Shown: one piece after another, positions 8,188-17,479 of the stretch | Layout: every line of letters starts with the position of its first letter | Position numbering within the stretch: position 1 is the first letter of the stretch | Assembly (NCBI RefSeq): GCF_000422665.1 | Contig: NZ_AUGM01000001.1 | Coordinates: 551,352 to 615,351, forward strand | Length of the DNA: 64,000 nt | Origin: Ferrimonas senticii DSM 18821 | GTDB lineage: Bacteria; Pseudomonadota; Gammaproteobacteria; Enterobacterales; Shewanellaceae | Reading direction: 5' to 3' | Translations under genes and position numbers: made by a program | Notes under the pieces: model-generated | What the model saw: the letters and a program-made list of their open reading frames with translations, nothing else | Database searches by the model: none | What the model was told of the DNA's origin: nothing

Positions 8188-11100
8188 TTATGCCACTTGC
8201 GGTTGTTCCACCAGTTCCAGTTTGACCGCACAGACTTTAAATTCTGGGATCTTAGCCACTGGATCCAAGGCGGCGTTGGTCAAGATGTTGGCCGCCGCTT
8301 CAGCAAAGTGGAACGGCATAAACAGCACGCCAGGGCGCATCCGCTTGGTCACAAACGCCGGTACTTCCACCGAACCACGACGAGTCACCAAACGCACCAT
8401 TTGCGAGTTGGCAACGCCCAGTCGTTCAGCATCGGTAACCGAGATCATCACCATCGGTTTGGCCAGCAGATCCATCCCTGGGGTCTTGCGGGTCATGGTG
8501 CCAGTATGGAACTGCGCCAACTGCCGACCGGTGGTTAACGTCAACGGATAATCTGGATTTGGTAACTCTGCCGATAGTCGGTATGGCACCGCCGCAAACT
8601 GCGCTTTATCCATATGATTGAAGCGAGTTTGATGCAAGATCCGAGTACCTGGGTGCTTATCGTGCGGACACGGCCACTGCAGCGATTCGGTTTCGGTACG
8701 CTGCCAGGTGATGCCACCGTAGCTTGGGGTGACGCGGTTGATCTCGGCAGTGATGTCACTCACCTGCTGATAATCCCAATCGGCTCCCATAGAATTGGCG
8801 ATCGCTTGGATAATCTGCCAGTCTGGCTTGGCTTCACCTGGCGCTTGCAGCGCCGCTCGCAGTCGCTGAACGCGACGTTCGGTGTTGGTAAAGTGGCCTT
8901 CTTTCTCGGCAAACGAGAACGCCGGTAATACCACGTCAGCATAAGCGGCGGTTTCGGTCAGGAAGATGTCCTGCACCACCAAGAAATCCAGAGCTTGTAA
9001 GCCTTTGAGCACATGCTCTTGATCCGGATCGGACAACACCGGGTTTTCACCCATGATGTACATACCGTGCAACTGACCGGTGCTGATGGCATTCATCATT
9101 TCAGTCAATTTCAGTCCCGGCTCATTGCTGATCCGCACGCCCCAATGCTGTTCAAACCGATCAACCACGTCCAGGTTCGGCAGTTTCTGATAACCCGGCA
9201 GGTAGTTCGGCAAGGCCGCCATATCACAGGCACCTTGGACGTTGCTTTGGCCACGCAGCGGATTGATGCCGCGGCCCTCACCGCCCAAATTACCGGTTAA
9301 CAGCTGCAAGTTGGCAATCGCCCGTACGTTGTTGGTGCCAAAGCTATGTTGAGTAATGCCCATGGCGTAGTAGATCCCGGTCGCTTTCGACTCAGAGATC
9401 ATCTTAGCCATTTGCAGCAGCTGCTCAGCCGGAACCCCAGATACCGCGGCGGCGTTCTCTAGGCGATACTCCAACCGCATCACTTCGTTGTACAGCGCTT
9501 GATACTCTTCAGTACGCTCATCAATAAACTGCTGATTTTGCCAGCCGTTTTCGATGATCAACTGACAGATGGCGTTGATCAGCATCACGTCGGTACCGGG
9601 ACGCTGCTGCAGATACAGATCTGAATGGTATGCCATGTCCACTTTACGCGGATCGACCACAATCAACTTGGTGGTGCCCTTGGCTACCGCACGGCGGATG
9701 TGGGAGGCGATCACCGGGTGTGATGAGGCGGTGTCGGAACCAATCAATATCACCAATTCCGAGTGCTTGATGCTTGGAATGTCGTTGGTCATCGAGCCGC
9801 TGCCGATGGCTGGCTCAAGGCCAGTAACGGTGGTGGCGTGACACAATCGCGCACAGTGATCGACGTTGTTGTTGCCAAACACGGTCCGAACAAACTTCTG
9901 GAACAAGAAGTTGTCTTCGTTGGTGGTTTTCGCTGACGACAAGCCCGCTAAGGTGTGGTTACCGCGCTTACGGGCGATATCACTAAAGCGCTGTGCCACC
10001 AAACTGATGGCGTGTTCCCAAGTGGTTGGCTGCAGTTGGCCATCAACCCGCACCAACGGTGAGGTTAGACGCTGCGGCGAGTTGATAAAGTCAAAGCCAA
10101 AGCGGCCTTTAACGCACAACATCCCCTCGTTGACTGGCGAGCCTTCAACGCCAGAAACCTTAACCACTTTGTTGGCCGCTTCATCAACGTGCAAGGTGAT
10201 GCCACAACCAACACCGCAGTAGGTACAAATGGTGTTCACTTTCTTATAAGTGACTTTTTGACCATGCTGATGGACGTTTTTCTCGGTGATTGCTCCCACG
10301 GGGCAAGCCTGCACACAGGCACCACACTGGACACAATCGGACGCAGACAGCAATTCGCCATTGCCGATCTTAACCTTGCAACGTTCACCGCTAACCGCCA
10401 GATCCAGTACGTTATGAACGCCCTGTTCACGACAAGCCTGAACACACTGGCCACACCCGATACAGCGGTTGGCATCGATGCGGATAAAGGCCGATGATTC
10501 ATCTACCGCAAACTTGCTGTAGTGCGTGGTCGCCAGATCTTCGTCACTGATGCGGTATTCGGTGGCGTAGTCGCGCAGATCACAGCTTTTGCTCTTTTGG
10601 CAGCCACAGGACAAACAACGCGCCGCTTCCATGATTGCTTGGTCGCGATCAAAACCGATCTCAACCTCACCGAAATTGCTGGCACGGGCGATGCCGTCCA
10701 GTACCGGCATTTTTAGCCGTTGCGCAAATGGGATCTCGCCGTAGTAACGAGCTTCAACGTCTTTCAAACGCGCCGCCTTGCGAGAGTTAAACTCTTTGGC
10801 GGCAACAGCCAGTTCGCCATTCTCCAAGAAACGGATCATTACTTCGGCGCAGCGACGACCTTCGCCGATCGCTTCCACCGCGGTTGCAGGTCCCAGACGG
10901 AAATCACCAATAGAGAACAGCTTACCGCCGCTGTGGAAGGTTTGATCAGAAGCGTCGGCGGTGTTCCAACGGGTCAGAGCAATGGCATCACCAAGAGCAC
11001 TGGTATCTGGCTTTTGGCTTACCGCCGGGATCACGGTATCAAATTGATGCCAAGTGAACTCACCGGTTGGCTCTGGACTCCGACGACCAGAAGCGTCCGG

Positions 11101-12306
11101 TTCGCCCATCCGCAGCGCCTCCACTTTGACCTGATGAACACGGCCGTTTTCATCGGCAACGTTTTCCACCGGCACCGCCATAAACAGGAAGTTGATCCCT
11201 TCTTGTTCGGCATCGTGGATCTCGTGATCCTCCGCTGGCATATCGGCCTTGGTACGACGGTAGATGATGGTTACTTCCGCGCCTTGACGCAGCGCAGTAC
11301 GGGCACAGTCAATCGCAGTGTTACCACCACCGATCACCGCCACCTTATTACCAACAACAACCTCTTCACCCATCGAGAACGCTTTAAGGTAATCGACACC
11401 CAGCAGTACGCCATCAAGATCAGAACCGGTGTATTCCATGTTCACCGCTTGCTGAGCACCCAGCGCCAACACCACGCCATCGTAGTCTTGTTGCAGTTGT
11501 GCCAAATCAACATCACGACCAAGGGCTTTATTGGTGTGAACTTGCATGCCAGCACGGCACATCAGTTCAATCTCTTTGGCCAAGGTCGCTTTCGGCAAAC
11601 GGTATTCCGGGATCCCGTAGCGTAACCAACCACCCGCTTCCGGGCTTGCCTCAAACACTTCAACGTCACAGCCTTCATGGCTTAAGAAGTAGCCAGCGGT
11701 TAGACCCGCAGGGCCGGCGCCAATAATCGCCACTTTTTTACCGTTTTTCGGTTTGATTTCGGCCAAATGCGGCGCGTCACCGTTCAGATCAATATCCGCG
11801 GCATGGCGCTTTAACTGACGGATCGCTAACGGTTCATCGACAAGACTACGACGACATTCACTTTCACAGAAGGCTGGACAGACACGACCCACCGACAGTG
11901 GCATCGGTAGGCTTTGCTTAACGATCTCGTTGGCTTTGACCTCATCACCTTGGGCGATATGGTACAGGTAAGATTGAATATCGACCGCCGCTGGGCACGC
12001 GGTACGGCACGGCGCCTCACAGTCGGCGTGGTGATCGGACAGAATCTGTTTTAGCGCTTGCTGACGGCGCTGAGTCAACGCCTCGGAATGGCTTACTACG
12101 GTAATTGGCTGGCTGATGGTGTGCTCACAAGAGCGAACCTGCACACCATCAATCTCTACCACGCAGAGATCACAAGGGGTCTTACGATCCCCATGATTGT
12201 CACCACACAGCGACGGGATTGTTGCCCCTTGCTCTCGTGCCCAATCCAATAAACGAACGCCCTCTGGCGCCTGCAACTCTTGCGAGTCGAGAATAACCTT
12301 AATCAT
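8188..12306 (-). CDS. fdhF: Formate dehydrogenase alpha subunit fused to GltD-like NAD(P)H oxidoreductase module
   Basis: A 1372-residue multidomain redox enzyme. In order: a 2Fe-2S ferredoxin domain (Cys 34, 45, 48, 60), a GltD-type Cys-rich segment (about 96-151), two Rossmann folds (VAIIGAGPAGLTAG near 192; VAVIGGGNTAID near 322), a CLSCGC cluster (564-575) and two 4Fe-4S motifs (CIGCGQCVQAC at 615, CVQCGACVQACP at 658). Then comes the molybdopterin oxidoreductase with CTYCGVGCG (694-701) and active-site Cys822 in HCARLCH, where E. coli FdhF has selenocysteine. It should oxidise formate or reduce CO2 with a pyridine nucleotide. The ATG at 12306 starts the ferredoxin fold; a 50-residue upstream extension has no domain. 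Confidence 0.93.
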   Translation of the reverse strand: MIKVILDSQELQAPEGVRLLDWAREQGATIPSLCGDNHGDRKTPCDLCVVEIDGVQVRSCEHTISQPITVVSHSEALTQRRQQALKQILSDHHADCEAPCRTACPAAVDIQSYLYHIAQGDEVKANEIVKQSLPMPLSVGRVCPAFCESECRRSLVDEPLAIRQLKRHAADIDLNGDAPHLAEIKPKNGKKVAIIGAGPAGLTAGYFLSHEGCDVEVFEASPEAGGWLRYGIPEYRLPKATLAKEIELMCRAGMQVHTNKALGRDVDLAQLQQDYDGVVLALGAQQAVNMEYTGSDLDGVLLGVDYLKAFSMGEEVVVGNKVAVIGGGNTAIDCARTALRQGAEVTIIYRRTKADMPAEDHEIHDAEQEGINFLFMAVPVENVADENGRVHQVKVEALRMGEPDASGRRSPEPTGEFTWHQFDTVIPAVSQKPDTSALGDAIALTRWNTADASDQTFHSGGKLFSIGDFRLGPATAVEAIGEGRRCAEVMIRFLENGELAVAAKEFNSRKAARLKDVEARYYGEIPFAQRLKMPVLDGIARASNFGEVEIGFDRDQAIMEAARCLSCGCQKSKSCDLRDYATEYRISDEDLATTHYSKFAVDESSAFIRIDANRCIGCGQCVQACREQGVHNVLDLAVSGERCKVKIGNGELLSASDCVQCGACVQACPVGAITEKNVHQHGQKVTYKKVNTICTYCGVGCGITLHVDEAANKVVKVSGVEGSPVNEGMLCVKGRFGFDFINSPQRLTSPLVRVDGQLQPTTWEHAISLVAQRFSDIARKRGNHTLAGLSSAKTTNEDNFLFQKFVRTVFGNNNVDHCARLCHATTVTGLEPAIGSGSMTNDIPSIKHSELVILIGSDTASSHPVIASHIRRAVAKGTTKLIVVDPRKVDMAYHSDLYLQQRPGTDVMLINAICQLIIENGWQNQQFIDERTEEYQALYNEVMRLEYRLENAAAVSGVPAEQLLQMAKMISESKATGIYYAMGITQHSFGTNNVRAIANLQLLTGNLGGEGRGINPLRGQSNVQGACDMAALPNYLPGYQKLPNLDVVDRFEQHWGVRISNEPGLKLTEMMNAISTGQLHGMYIMGENPVLSDPDQEHVLKGLQALDFLVVQDIFLTETAAYADVVLPAFSFAEKEGHFTNTERRVQRLRAALQAPGEAKPDWQIIQAIANSMGADWDYQQVSDITAEINRVTPSYGGITWQRTETESLQWPCPHDKHPGTRILHQTRFNHMDKAQFAAVPYRLSAELPNPDYPLTLTTGRQLAQFHTGTMTRKTPGMDLLAKPMVMISVTDAERLGVANSQMVRLVTRRGSVEVPAFVTKRMRPGVLFMPFHFAEAAANILTNAALDPVAKIPEFKVCAVKLELVEQPQVA

Positions 12307-12620
12307 ACCGCCTGCCTGTATGCCCGCCGTTCCTAGCAGGCAAAGTCGTAACAATATTGTGGTTTGAGCCAATCCATTGACCCCAAAATTGGCGACAGAA
12401 TACAGGCTGGTCACACGCAGTTCAGACAATGGCCCAACAATCGTGATCCACCGCACAAATTGGCTCAGTGGTCATACCGTGGCTCTATCACGCCATCGAT
12501 TGCAGCAATTTAACTCGTCGATAAGTCGATGAAATATCCAGCACTCAGCCACAATTGCCGTTGTAATTCGTAAAGCGGCGCCCCATATCGACTACAACAA
12601 CCCTATTTGTGGCATTTGCA
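12307..12620. other. Divergent intergenic region between fdhF and the Lon-type gene
   Basis: About 310 bp between two divergent starts, expected to hold both promoters. It includes a GC-rich partial inverted repeat just upstream of fdhF (around GCCTGCCTG...CAGGC) and the near-repeat TCGTCGATAAGTCGATGA. No gene, clear -35/-10 pair or recognisable operator could be supported. Confidence 0.4.
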
Positions 12621-15047
12621 ATGAGCGATCACCCAGTCAATGAATTCAGCGCCAACTGGACTATCTCGTTGGACGGTAACGGTAAGCCGACCGACGGCGA
12701 TGCGCCGACCGAGCTGATCCCTGCAACCAACAAGCCTGATGTTCTGCCGGTTATGCCGCTGCAAAATCGGCCATTCTTTCCGGCGCAGGTGATGCCGGTG
12801 GCAGTAAAAGGCCAAGAGTGGGAATCCACTTTAGAAGCGGTAGAGCAAAGCGAACATCGGCTGATGGTGCTATTTCACACCAGCCAACCGGATGCTGCCC
12901 GTGGCGAGCTAGATTTAGCGCAACTGGCAGACACCGGCTGCGTGGTGCGCGTGCATCAGATCGATCAGACCGACAACGGTCACTTCCAATTTGTCGCCGA
13001 GGGGGTTGAGCGTGCCAAGGTGCTGCGTTGGATCACCAAAGAGCAGCCCTATCTGGCCGAGATCAGCTACCCGATTGAAGAGCATCCAGACAGCAAAGAG
13101 ATCAAAGCCTACGCCATTGCCATTATCAAGGCACTAAAAGAGCTGATCCCGCTTAACCCGCTGTACTCTGAAGAACTGAAGCAGTATCTGGAGCGCTTTG
13201 GCCCATCTGAGCCATCACCGCTAACCGACTTTGGGGCGGCAATCACCACCGCTTCGGTAACCGAACTGCAACAGGTGCTGGACACCGTTAGCTTGTTGCC
13301 GCGAATGCAAAAAGTGTTCGAGCTACTGAAGAAAGAGCTGGATGCCGCTAAGCTGCATTCGGAGATCGCCGGTGAAGTAAACAAAAAGCTCAACAAACGC
13401 GAGCGTGAATTCTTCCTGCGCGAGCAACTTAAAGTAATTCAACGTGAACTGGGGGTGTCGAAAGACGACAAAACCTCAGACGTGGAAGAGTTCCGGCAGC
13501 GGATGACCGACAAAACCCTGCCAAAGCAGGTGCAAAAGCGCTTTGACGAAGAGTTACAAAAACTGTCGGTGCTGGAAACCGGCTCGCCAGAGTATGCGGT
13601 GACTCGCAGCTACTTGGATTGGCTAACCCATGTGCCATGGGGCGTATTCAGTGCCGACAGCATTGATCTGGCCAACGCCCGTAAAGTGTTGGATAAACAC
13701 CACGACGGCCTTACCGACGTCAAAGAGCGGATCTTAGAATTTTTGGCGGTTGGTGCCTTTAAAGGCGCCATCGACGGCTCCATCATTTTGCTGGTGGGGC
13801 CACCGGGGGTCGGCAAAACCTCAGTCGGCAAGTCAATTGCGGAATGTTTAGGCCGACCATTCTACCGCTTCAGTGTCGGTGGCATGCGCGATGAAGCTGA
13901 AATCAAAGGCCACCGCCGTACCTACATTGGGGCGATGCCCGGCAAATTGGTGCAGGCACTGAAAGAATCGGAAGTGATGAATCCGGTGATCATGCTCGAT
14001 GAGATCGACAAGATGGGCAAAAGCTACCAAGGTGATCCCGCCTCGGCACTGCTGGAAACCCTCGATCCAGAACAAAACGTCGAGTTCCTCGATCACTATC
14101 TGGATGTCCGCTTGGATCTTTCCAAAGCGCTGTTTGTCTGTACCGCCAACACTCTCGACAGCATTCCTGGGCCACTGCTGGATCGTATGGACGTCATTCG
14201 TCTGTCCGGTTATTTGGCTGAAGAGAAACTGGCGATCGCCAAACACCATCTGTGGCCACGCCAATTGGCCAAAGCTGGCCTGAAGCGTAGCCAACTGAAG
14301 ATCAGCGATCCGGCCCTGCGGATTGTGATTGAAGGCTACGCCCGTGAATCCGGCGTTCGAGCGCTGGAAAAACAACTGGCCAAGTTGGTGCGTAAGTCAG
14401 TGGTAAAACTGATGGAGCAACAACTCGACAAACTCAGCATCGGCATCAAAGAGATTGAGCCGATGCTGGGGATGCCGCGCTTTAAAAACGAAGAGGTGTT
14501 ATCCGGTAAAGGCATCGTCACCGGCTTGGCCTGGACCTCGATGGGCGGCGCCACGCTGCCGGTTGAAGCCCGCGTCGTTCACAGCCAAACCCGCACCTTA
14601 AAAGTGTCTGGGCAATTGGGCGAGGTGATGCAGGAATCTGCCGGCATTGCCCACAACTACATCAGCGGCGCACTGAAGCAGTTGGGTGCCAAAGCCGACT
14701 TCTTTGATAAAGCCTTTGTTCATCTGCACGTGCCTGATGGCGCTACCCCAAAAGATGGTCCTTCAGCTGGGGTAACCATGGCCACCGCTCTGCTGTCGCT
14801 GGCGCTAAACAAAGCGCCAGCCAAGGGCATCGCCATGACCGGCGAACTGTCACTGACTGGGCAAGTGATGCCGGTTGGTGGTATTCGCGAAAAAGTGATT
14901 GCCGCCAAACGACAGAAGATCACCACGGTGATCCTGCCCGATGCCAACCGCAGCGATTTCGACGAACTGCCTGATTATGTTAAAGAGGGCGTCGAAGTGC
15001 ACTTTGCTGAGACTTACCCGCAAGTAGCCAAACTGATGTTTGGTTAA
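12621..15047 (+). CDS. ATP-dependent Lon-family protease
   Basis: A cytoplasmic AAA+ serine protease of 808 residues. It has an N-terminal LAN substrate domain beginning LPVMPLQNRPFFPAQVMPV, a coiled-coil linker (REREFFLREQLKVIQRELG), Walker A GPPGVGKTS, Walker B VIMLDEIDK and the proteolytic Ser715 in PKDGPSAG with Lys758 (GGIREKVIAAK). All catalytic parts are intact. The start is uncertain: a GTG lies 12 bp upstream, but the ATG is the better codon and neither has a clear Shine-Dalgarno. The gene is alone, not beside clpX or hupB as canonical lon is, so it may be a second Lon copy. That is an inference from context. Confidence 0.9.
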   Translation: MSDHPVNEFSANWTISLDGNGKPTDGDAPTELIPATNKPDVLPVMPLQNRPFFPAQVMPVAVKGQEWESTLEAVEQSEHRLMVLFHTSQPDAARGELDLAQLADTGCVVRVHQIDQTDNGHFQFVAEGVERAKVLRWITKEQPYLAEISYPIEEHPDSKEIKAYAIAIIKALKELIPLNPLYSEELKQYLERFGPSEPSPLTDFGAAITTASVTELQQVLDTVSLLPRMQKVFELLKKELDAAKLHSEIAGEVNKKLNKREREFFLREQLKVIQRELGVSKDDKTSDVEEFRQRMTDKTLPKQVQKRFDEELQKLSVLETGSPEYAVTRSYLDWLTHVPWGVFSADSIDLANARKVLDKHHDGLTDVKERILEFLAVGAFKGAIDGSIILLVGPPGVGKTSVGKSIAECLGRPFYRFSVGGMRDEAEIKGHRRTYIGAMPGKLVQALKESEVMNPVIMLDEIDKMGKSYQGDPASALLETLDPEQNVEFLDHYLDVRLDLSKALFVCTANTLDSIPGPLLDRMDVIRLSGYLAEEKLAIAKHHLWPRQLAKAGLKRSQLKISDPALRIVIEGYARESGVRALEKQLAKLVRKSVVKLMEQQLDKLSIGIKEIEPMLGMPRFKNEEVLSGKGIVTGLAWTSMGGATLPVEARVVHSQTRTLKVSGQLGEVMQESAGIAHNYISGALKQLGAKADFFDKAFVHLHVPDGATPKDGPSAGVTMATALLSLALNKAPAKGIAMTGELSLTGQVMPVGGIREKVIAAKRQKITTVILPDANRSDFDELPDYVKEGVEVHFAETYPQVAKLMFG

Positions 15048-15066
15048 TCGCAAGCTGGCAAACAAC

Positions 15067-15094
15067 AACGGCAACCATTCGGTTGCCGTTTTTT
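15067..15094 (+). terminator. Terminator of the Lon-family gene
   Basis: A 10-bp stem (AACGGCAACC/GGTTGCCGTT) with an ATTC loop and a six-T tail, 20 bp after the stop. The T-run is only on the plus strand, so it does not serve the convergent thioredoxin-like gene. Confidence 0.92.
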
Positions 15095-15106
15095 ATGCTG
15101 TATAAA

Positions 15107-15664
15107 TTAAGTTTGCCAATATCTCAGATACAACCGCAGCATCCATTGCGGCATATACCCTACCCGTTTCGATAAGATTTCGCCCTGTGGCGACACCACC
15201 AAATAAGTTGGGAACAGATTCACTGACAGCAGTTGACTTAAATGCTGATCGCCCAGCAGCACGGTTGGCGACAGCCGCACCCCGCCGGCCTCATCAACAA
15301 AACGTTGCACTTCACTGAGGTTCTGATAGCTAAGCGCCAACGTAATAATCCGATGGTCATCATCAAGTTCGGCCAGTGACGGAAAGGTGATTTGGCAAAT
15401 ACTGCACCACGGCGCGAACAGATACAGCAATTGATTGCCGTCTGGATTTATCAGTGGGGTTACGGCGCCGTTGTCCGTCGCAAGCCGTGGCGCACTGATC
15501 GCAATCGGCAAGGTATCGACACTGTTGGTCACGCCCAAATTGGCACGCGCCCAGCCCACTGCCCATACCAGTACCACTGTCATAACGCCGATCAGCAGCA
15601 ATTCTTTTAGCCACTTTTTCAGTGGCCAAGTAGTGGGTGTTAAGCGACACCGTAACCACTGCAT
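15107..15664 (-). CDS. Membrane-anchored thioredoxin-like (TlpA/DsbE-type) protein
   Basis: The 185-residue protein has a basic N-terminus, one membrane anchor (about residues 21-40, LLLIGVMTVVLVWAVGWA) and a periplasmic thioredoxin fold with the redox motif WCSIC in LFAPWCSICQ. A cis-Pro-type segment, NLFPTYLVV, follows. This architecture matches TlpA/DsbE/ScsD-type thiol oxidoreductases that reduce or isomerise periplasmic disulfides. Its ATG is only 2 bp after the ruvB stop, so it is probably translated from the ruvAB transcript. Nothing in the sequence explains a functional link to recombination. The exact client protein is unknown. Confidence 0.85.
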   Translation of the reverse strand: MQWLRCRLTPTTWPLKKWLKELLLIGVMTVVLVWAVGWARANLGVTNSVDTLPIAISAPRLATDNGAVTPLINPDGNQLLYLFAPWCSICQITFPSLAELDDDHRIITLALSYQNLSEVQRFVDEAGGVRLSPTVLLGDQHLSQLLSVNLFPTYLVVSPQGEILSKRVGYMPQWMLRLYLRYWQT

Positions 15665-15666
15665 GA

Positions 15667-16674
15667 TTATTCTGGTCGAGTTAAACCAAAGTGCAGATAG
15701 GTGCGATCGCTGACGATCCGGCCACGGGGGGTACGCTGCAAAAAGCCTTGCTGAATCAAGAACGGCTCGAGCACATCTTCGATGGTTTCCCGCTCTTCTC
15801 CAATCGCCGCTGCCAGGTTTTCCAATCCCACTGGGCCGCCGTTGAATTTGTCGATGATAGTGGTCAGCAATTTACGGTCGAGGTAATCAAAACCCTCTTT
15901 GTCGACATCCAGTAGATCCAGCGCCGCCGCCGCCACTTCAGCGGTAATGCGACCATCGTACTTCACTTCGGCAAAGTCACGAACACGGCGCAACAAGCGG
16001 TTGGCAATTCGCGGAGTACCACGACTACGACGGGCGATCTCCACCGCCCCTTGCGGCTCAATGATCAAATTCAACTGTTCGGCGCTGCGCGTAACGATGC
16101 TGGTAAGATCTTTAACGTTGTAAAACTCTAGCCGCAGCGGAATGCCAAAGCGCGCTCGCAGTGGCGAGGTCAGCGCCCCAGCACGGGTGGTGGCGCCAAT
16201 CAGGGTAAATGGTGGTAGATCCAATTTGATCGATCGCGCCGCTGGCCCTTCACCAATCATGATATCCAGCTGGTAATCTTCCATTGCCGGATAGAGCACC
16301 TCTTCGACCACAGGACTGAGACGATGGATCTCATCGATAAACAGCACATCATGGGGCTCAAGGTTGGTCAGCAGCGCCGCCAAGTCACCGGCCTTTTCCA
16401 ACACCGGACCTGAGGTCGACTTGATATTAACCCCCATCTCGTTGGCGACAATGTTGGCCAATGTGGTTTTACCAAGACCAGGAGGGCCGAAGATCAACAG
16501 ATGGTCCAGCGCTTCACCGCGTTTGCGTGCCGCTTGGATAAAAATATCCAACTGCCCCTTGGCTTCCGCTTGACCGGTGTAATCGGCAAGCATTTTTGGC
16601 CGCATGGCGCGATCTATCACTTCCTCTTCGCGGCTGGCCACTGGCGCCGCAATCAAACGATCCGCTTCAATCAT
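15667..16674 (-). CDS. ruvB: Holliday junction branch-migration ATPase RuvB
   Basis: RuvB is the hexameric motor that drives branch migration with RuvA and positions junctions for RuvC. The 335-residue protein has Walker [10 protein letters not shown], Walker [11 protein letters not shown], the sensor motif IGATTRAG and the C-terminal winged helix ending [14 protein letters not shown]. Length and motifs are standard. It lies 23 bp after ruvA, with a thioredoxin-like gene immediately behind. No LexA box was identified upstream of ruvA. Confidence 0.98.
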   Translation of the reverse strand: MIEADRLIAAPVASREEEVIDRAMRPKMLADYTGQAEAKGQLDIFIQAARKRGEALDHLLIFGPPGLGKTTLANIVANEMGVNIKSTSGPVLEKAGDLAALLTNLEPHDVLFIDEIHRLSPVVEEVLYPAMEDYQLDIMIGEGPAARSIKLDLPPFTLIGATTRAGALTSPLRARFGIPLRLEFYNVKDLTSIVTRSAEQLNLIIEPQGAVEIARRSRGTPRIANRLLRRVRDFAEVKYDGRITAEVAAAALDLLDVDKEGFDYLDRKLLTTIIDKFNGGPVGLENLAAAIGEERETIEDVLEPFLIQQGFLQRTPRGRIVSDRTYLHFGLTRPE

Positions 16675-16697
16675 ATCGGTCTGCCCTACTCGTTGGA

Positions 16698-17321
16698 TTA
16701 CAGCATCGCCTTAAGGGCGTCTTTGATGATCTGCTCCGAGCTCATACCGTCTCGTGCCACCTTATCCACCACTTTAGTCGCTGCGGCGGATTTGTAACCC
16801 AGCGCAATTAGCGCGGCGATGGCATCATCAACCGGATCCGGCGCGGTCACGAAGGTATTCTCTATGCCGTTAGCCGCACCTAAGCGGTCGGCATTCGGGG
16901 TGAACAGCGGCATCGCAAACGCTTTTAAGCGGTCGCGCATCTCGACCACCAAGCGTTCGGCGGTTTTCTTGCCGACACCAGGGATTTTGGTCAGGCTGGT
17001 GACGTTTTCCGCTTGCACCGCCTCGACGAACTGCTCCGCCGACATGCCGGACATGATCCCCAGTGCCATCTTCGGCCCAACACCGTTGGTTTTAATCAGT
17101 TCACGAAACAGCGCTCGCTCCTCTTTCGAGGCAAAGCCGTACAGCAGCTGCGCGTCTTCACGCACCACAAAATGGGTAATGACTGTGGTCTCGACGCCCA
17201 CCTCTGGCAGCTGATAAAAACTGGTCATCGGCATCTGGATCTCATAGCCAATGCCGCCACACTCAATTACCACTTCCGGTGCGGTTTTTTCCACCAACAC
17301 GCCGCGTACTCTTGCTATCAC
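16698..17321 (-). CDS. ruvA: Holliday junction DNA-binding protein RuvA
   Basis: RuvA tetramers hold the four-way junction and load RuvB. The frame is open to 17555, but the family begins at the sequence [15 protein letters not shown] at 17321, preceded by AAGGA at about 7 bp, gives 207 residues, against 203 in E. coli, and is chosen. The protein shows the OB-fold N-domain ([10 protein letters not shown]), the two helix-hairpin-helix motifs ([13 protein letters not shown] and [18 protein letters not shown]) and the C-terminal RuvB-binding domain ending in ALKAML. ruvC is not adjacent; an AbgT-family gene lies between. Confidence 0.96.
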   Translation of the reverse strand: MIARVRGVLVEKTAPEVVIECGGIGYEIQMPMTSFYQLPEVGVETTVITHFVVREDAQLLYGFASKEERALFRELIKTNGVGPKMALGIMSGMSAEQFVEAVQAENVTSLTKIPGVGKKTAERLVVEMRDRLKAFAMPLFTPNADRLGAANGIENTFVTAPDPVDDAIAALIALGYKSAAATKVVDKVARDGMSSEQIIKDALKAML

Positions 17322-17434
17322 AGCCAATCCTTTTTCGGTGCTGCGCCATCGCGCACCACTGGTTATTTTTACAGTATCCAAATAGTAACGACTTTTACGC
17401 CTTAAATCACCATGGTTATCGGCAAAAAGCGCAA

Positions 17435-17462
17435 CAAAAAGGGGCACCGAAGTGCCCCTTTT
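17435..17462 (-). terminator. Terminator of the AbgT-family transporter gene
   Basis: The stem GGGGCAC/GTGCCCC, extended by A-U pairs, has a TTCG tetraloop on the minus strand and a T5 tail. It lies 18 bp after the transporter stop. It insulates the transporter from the ruvA promoter region. Confidence 0.9.
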
Positions 17463-17479
17463 CATCAATCGAGATTCGA

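Noticed and set aside
9841-9870. Selenocysteine at the formate dehydrogenase active site
   Set aside because: The codon at the position homologous to E. coli FdhF Sec140 encodes Cys (Cys822), so no recoding element is needed.
10720-11625. A 301-codon plus-strand frame inside the formate dehydrogenase gene
   Set aside because: Antisense to a strongly conserved coding region, with no motif or plausible start signal.
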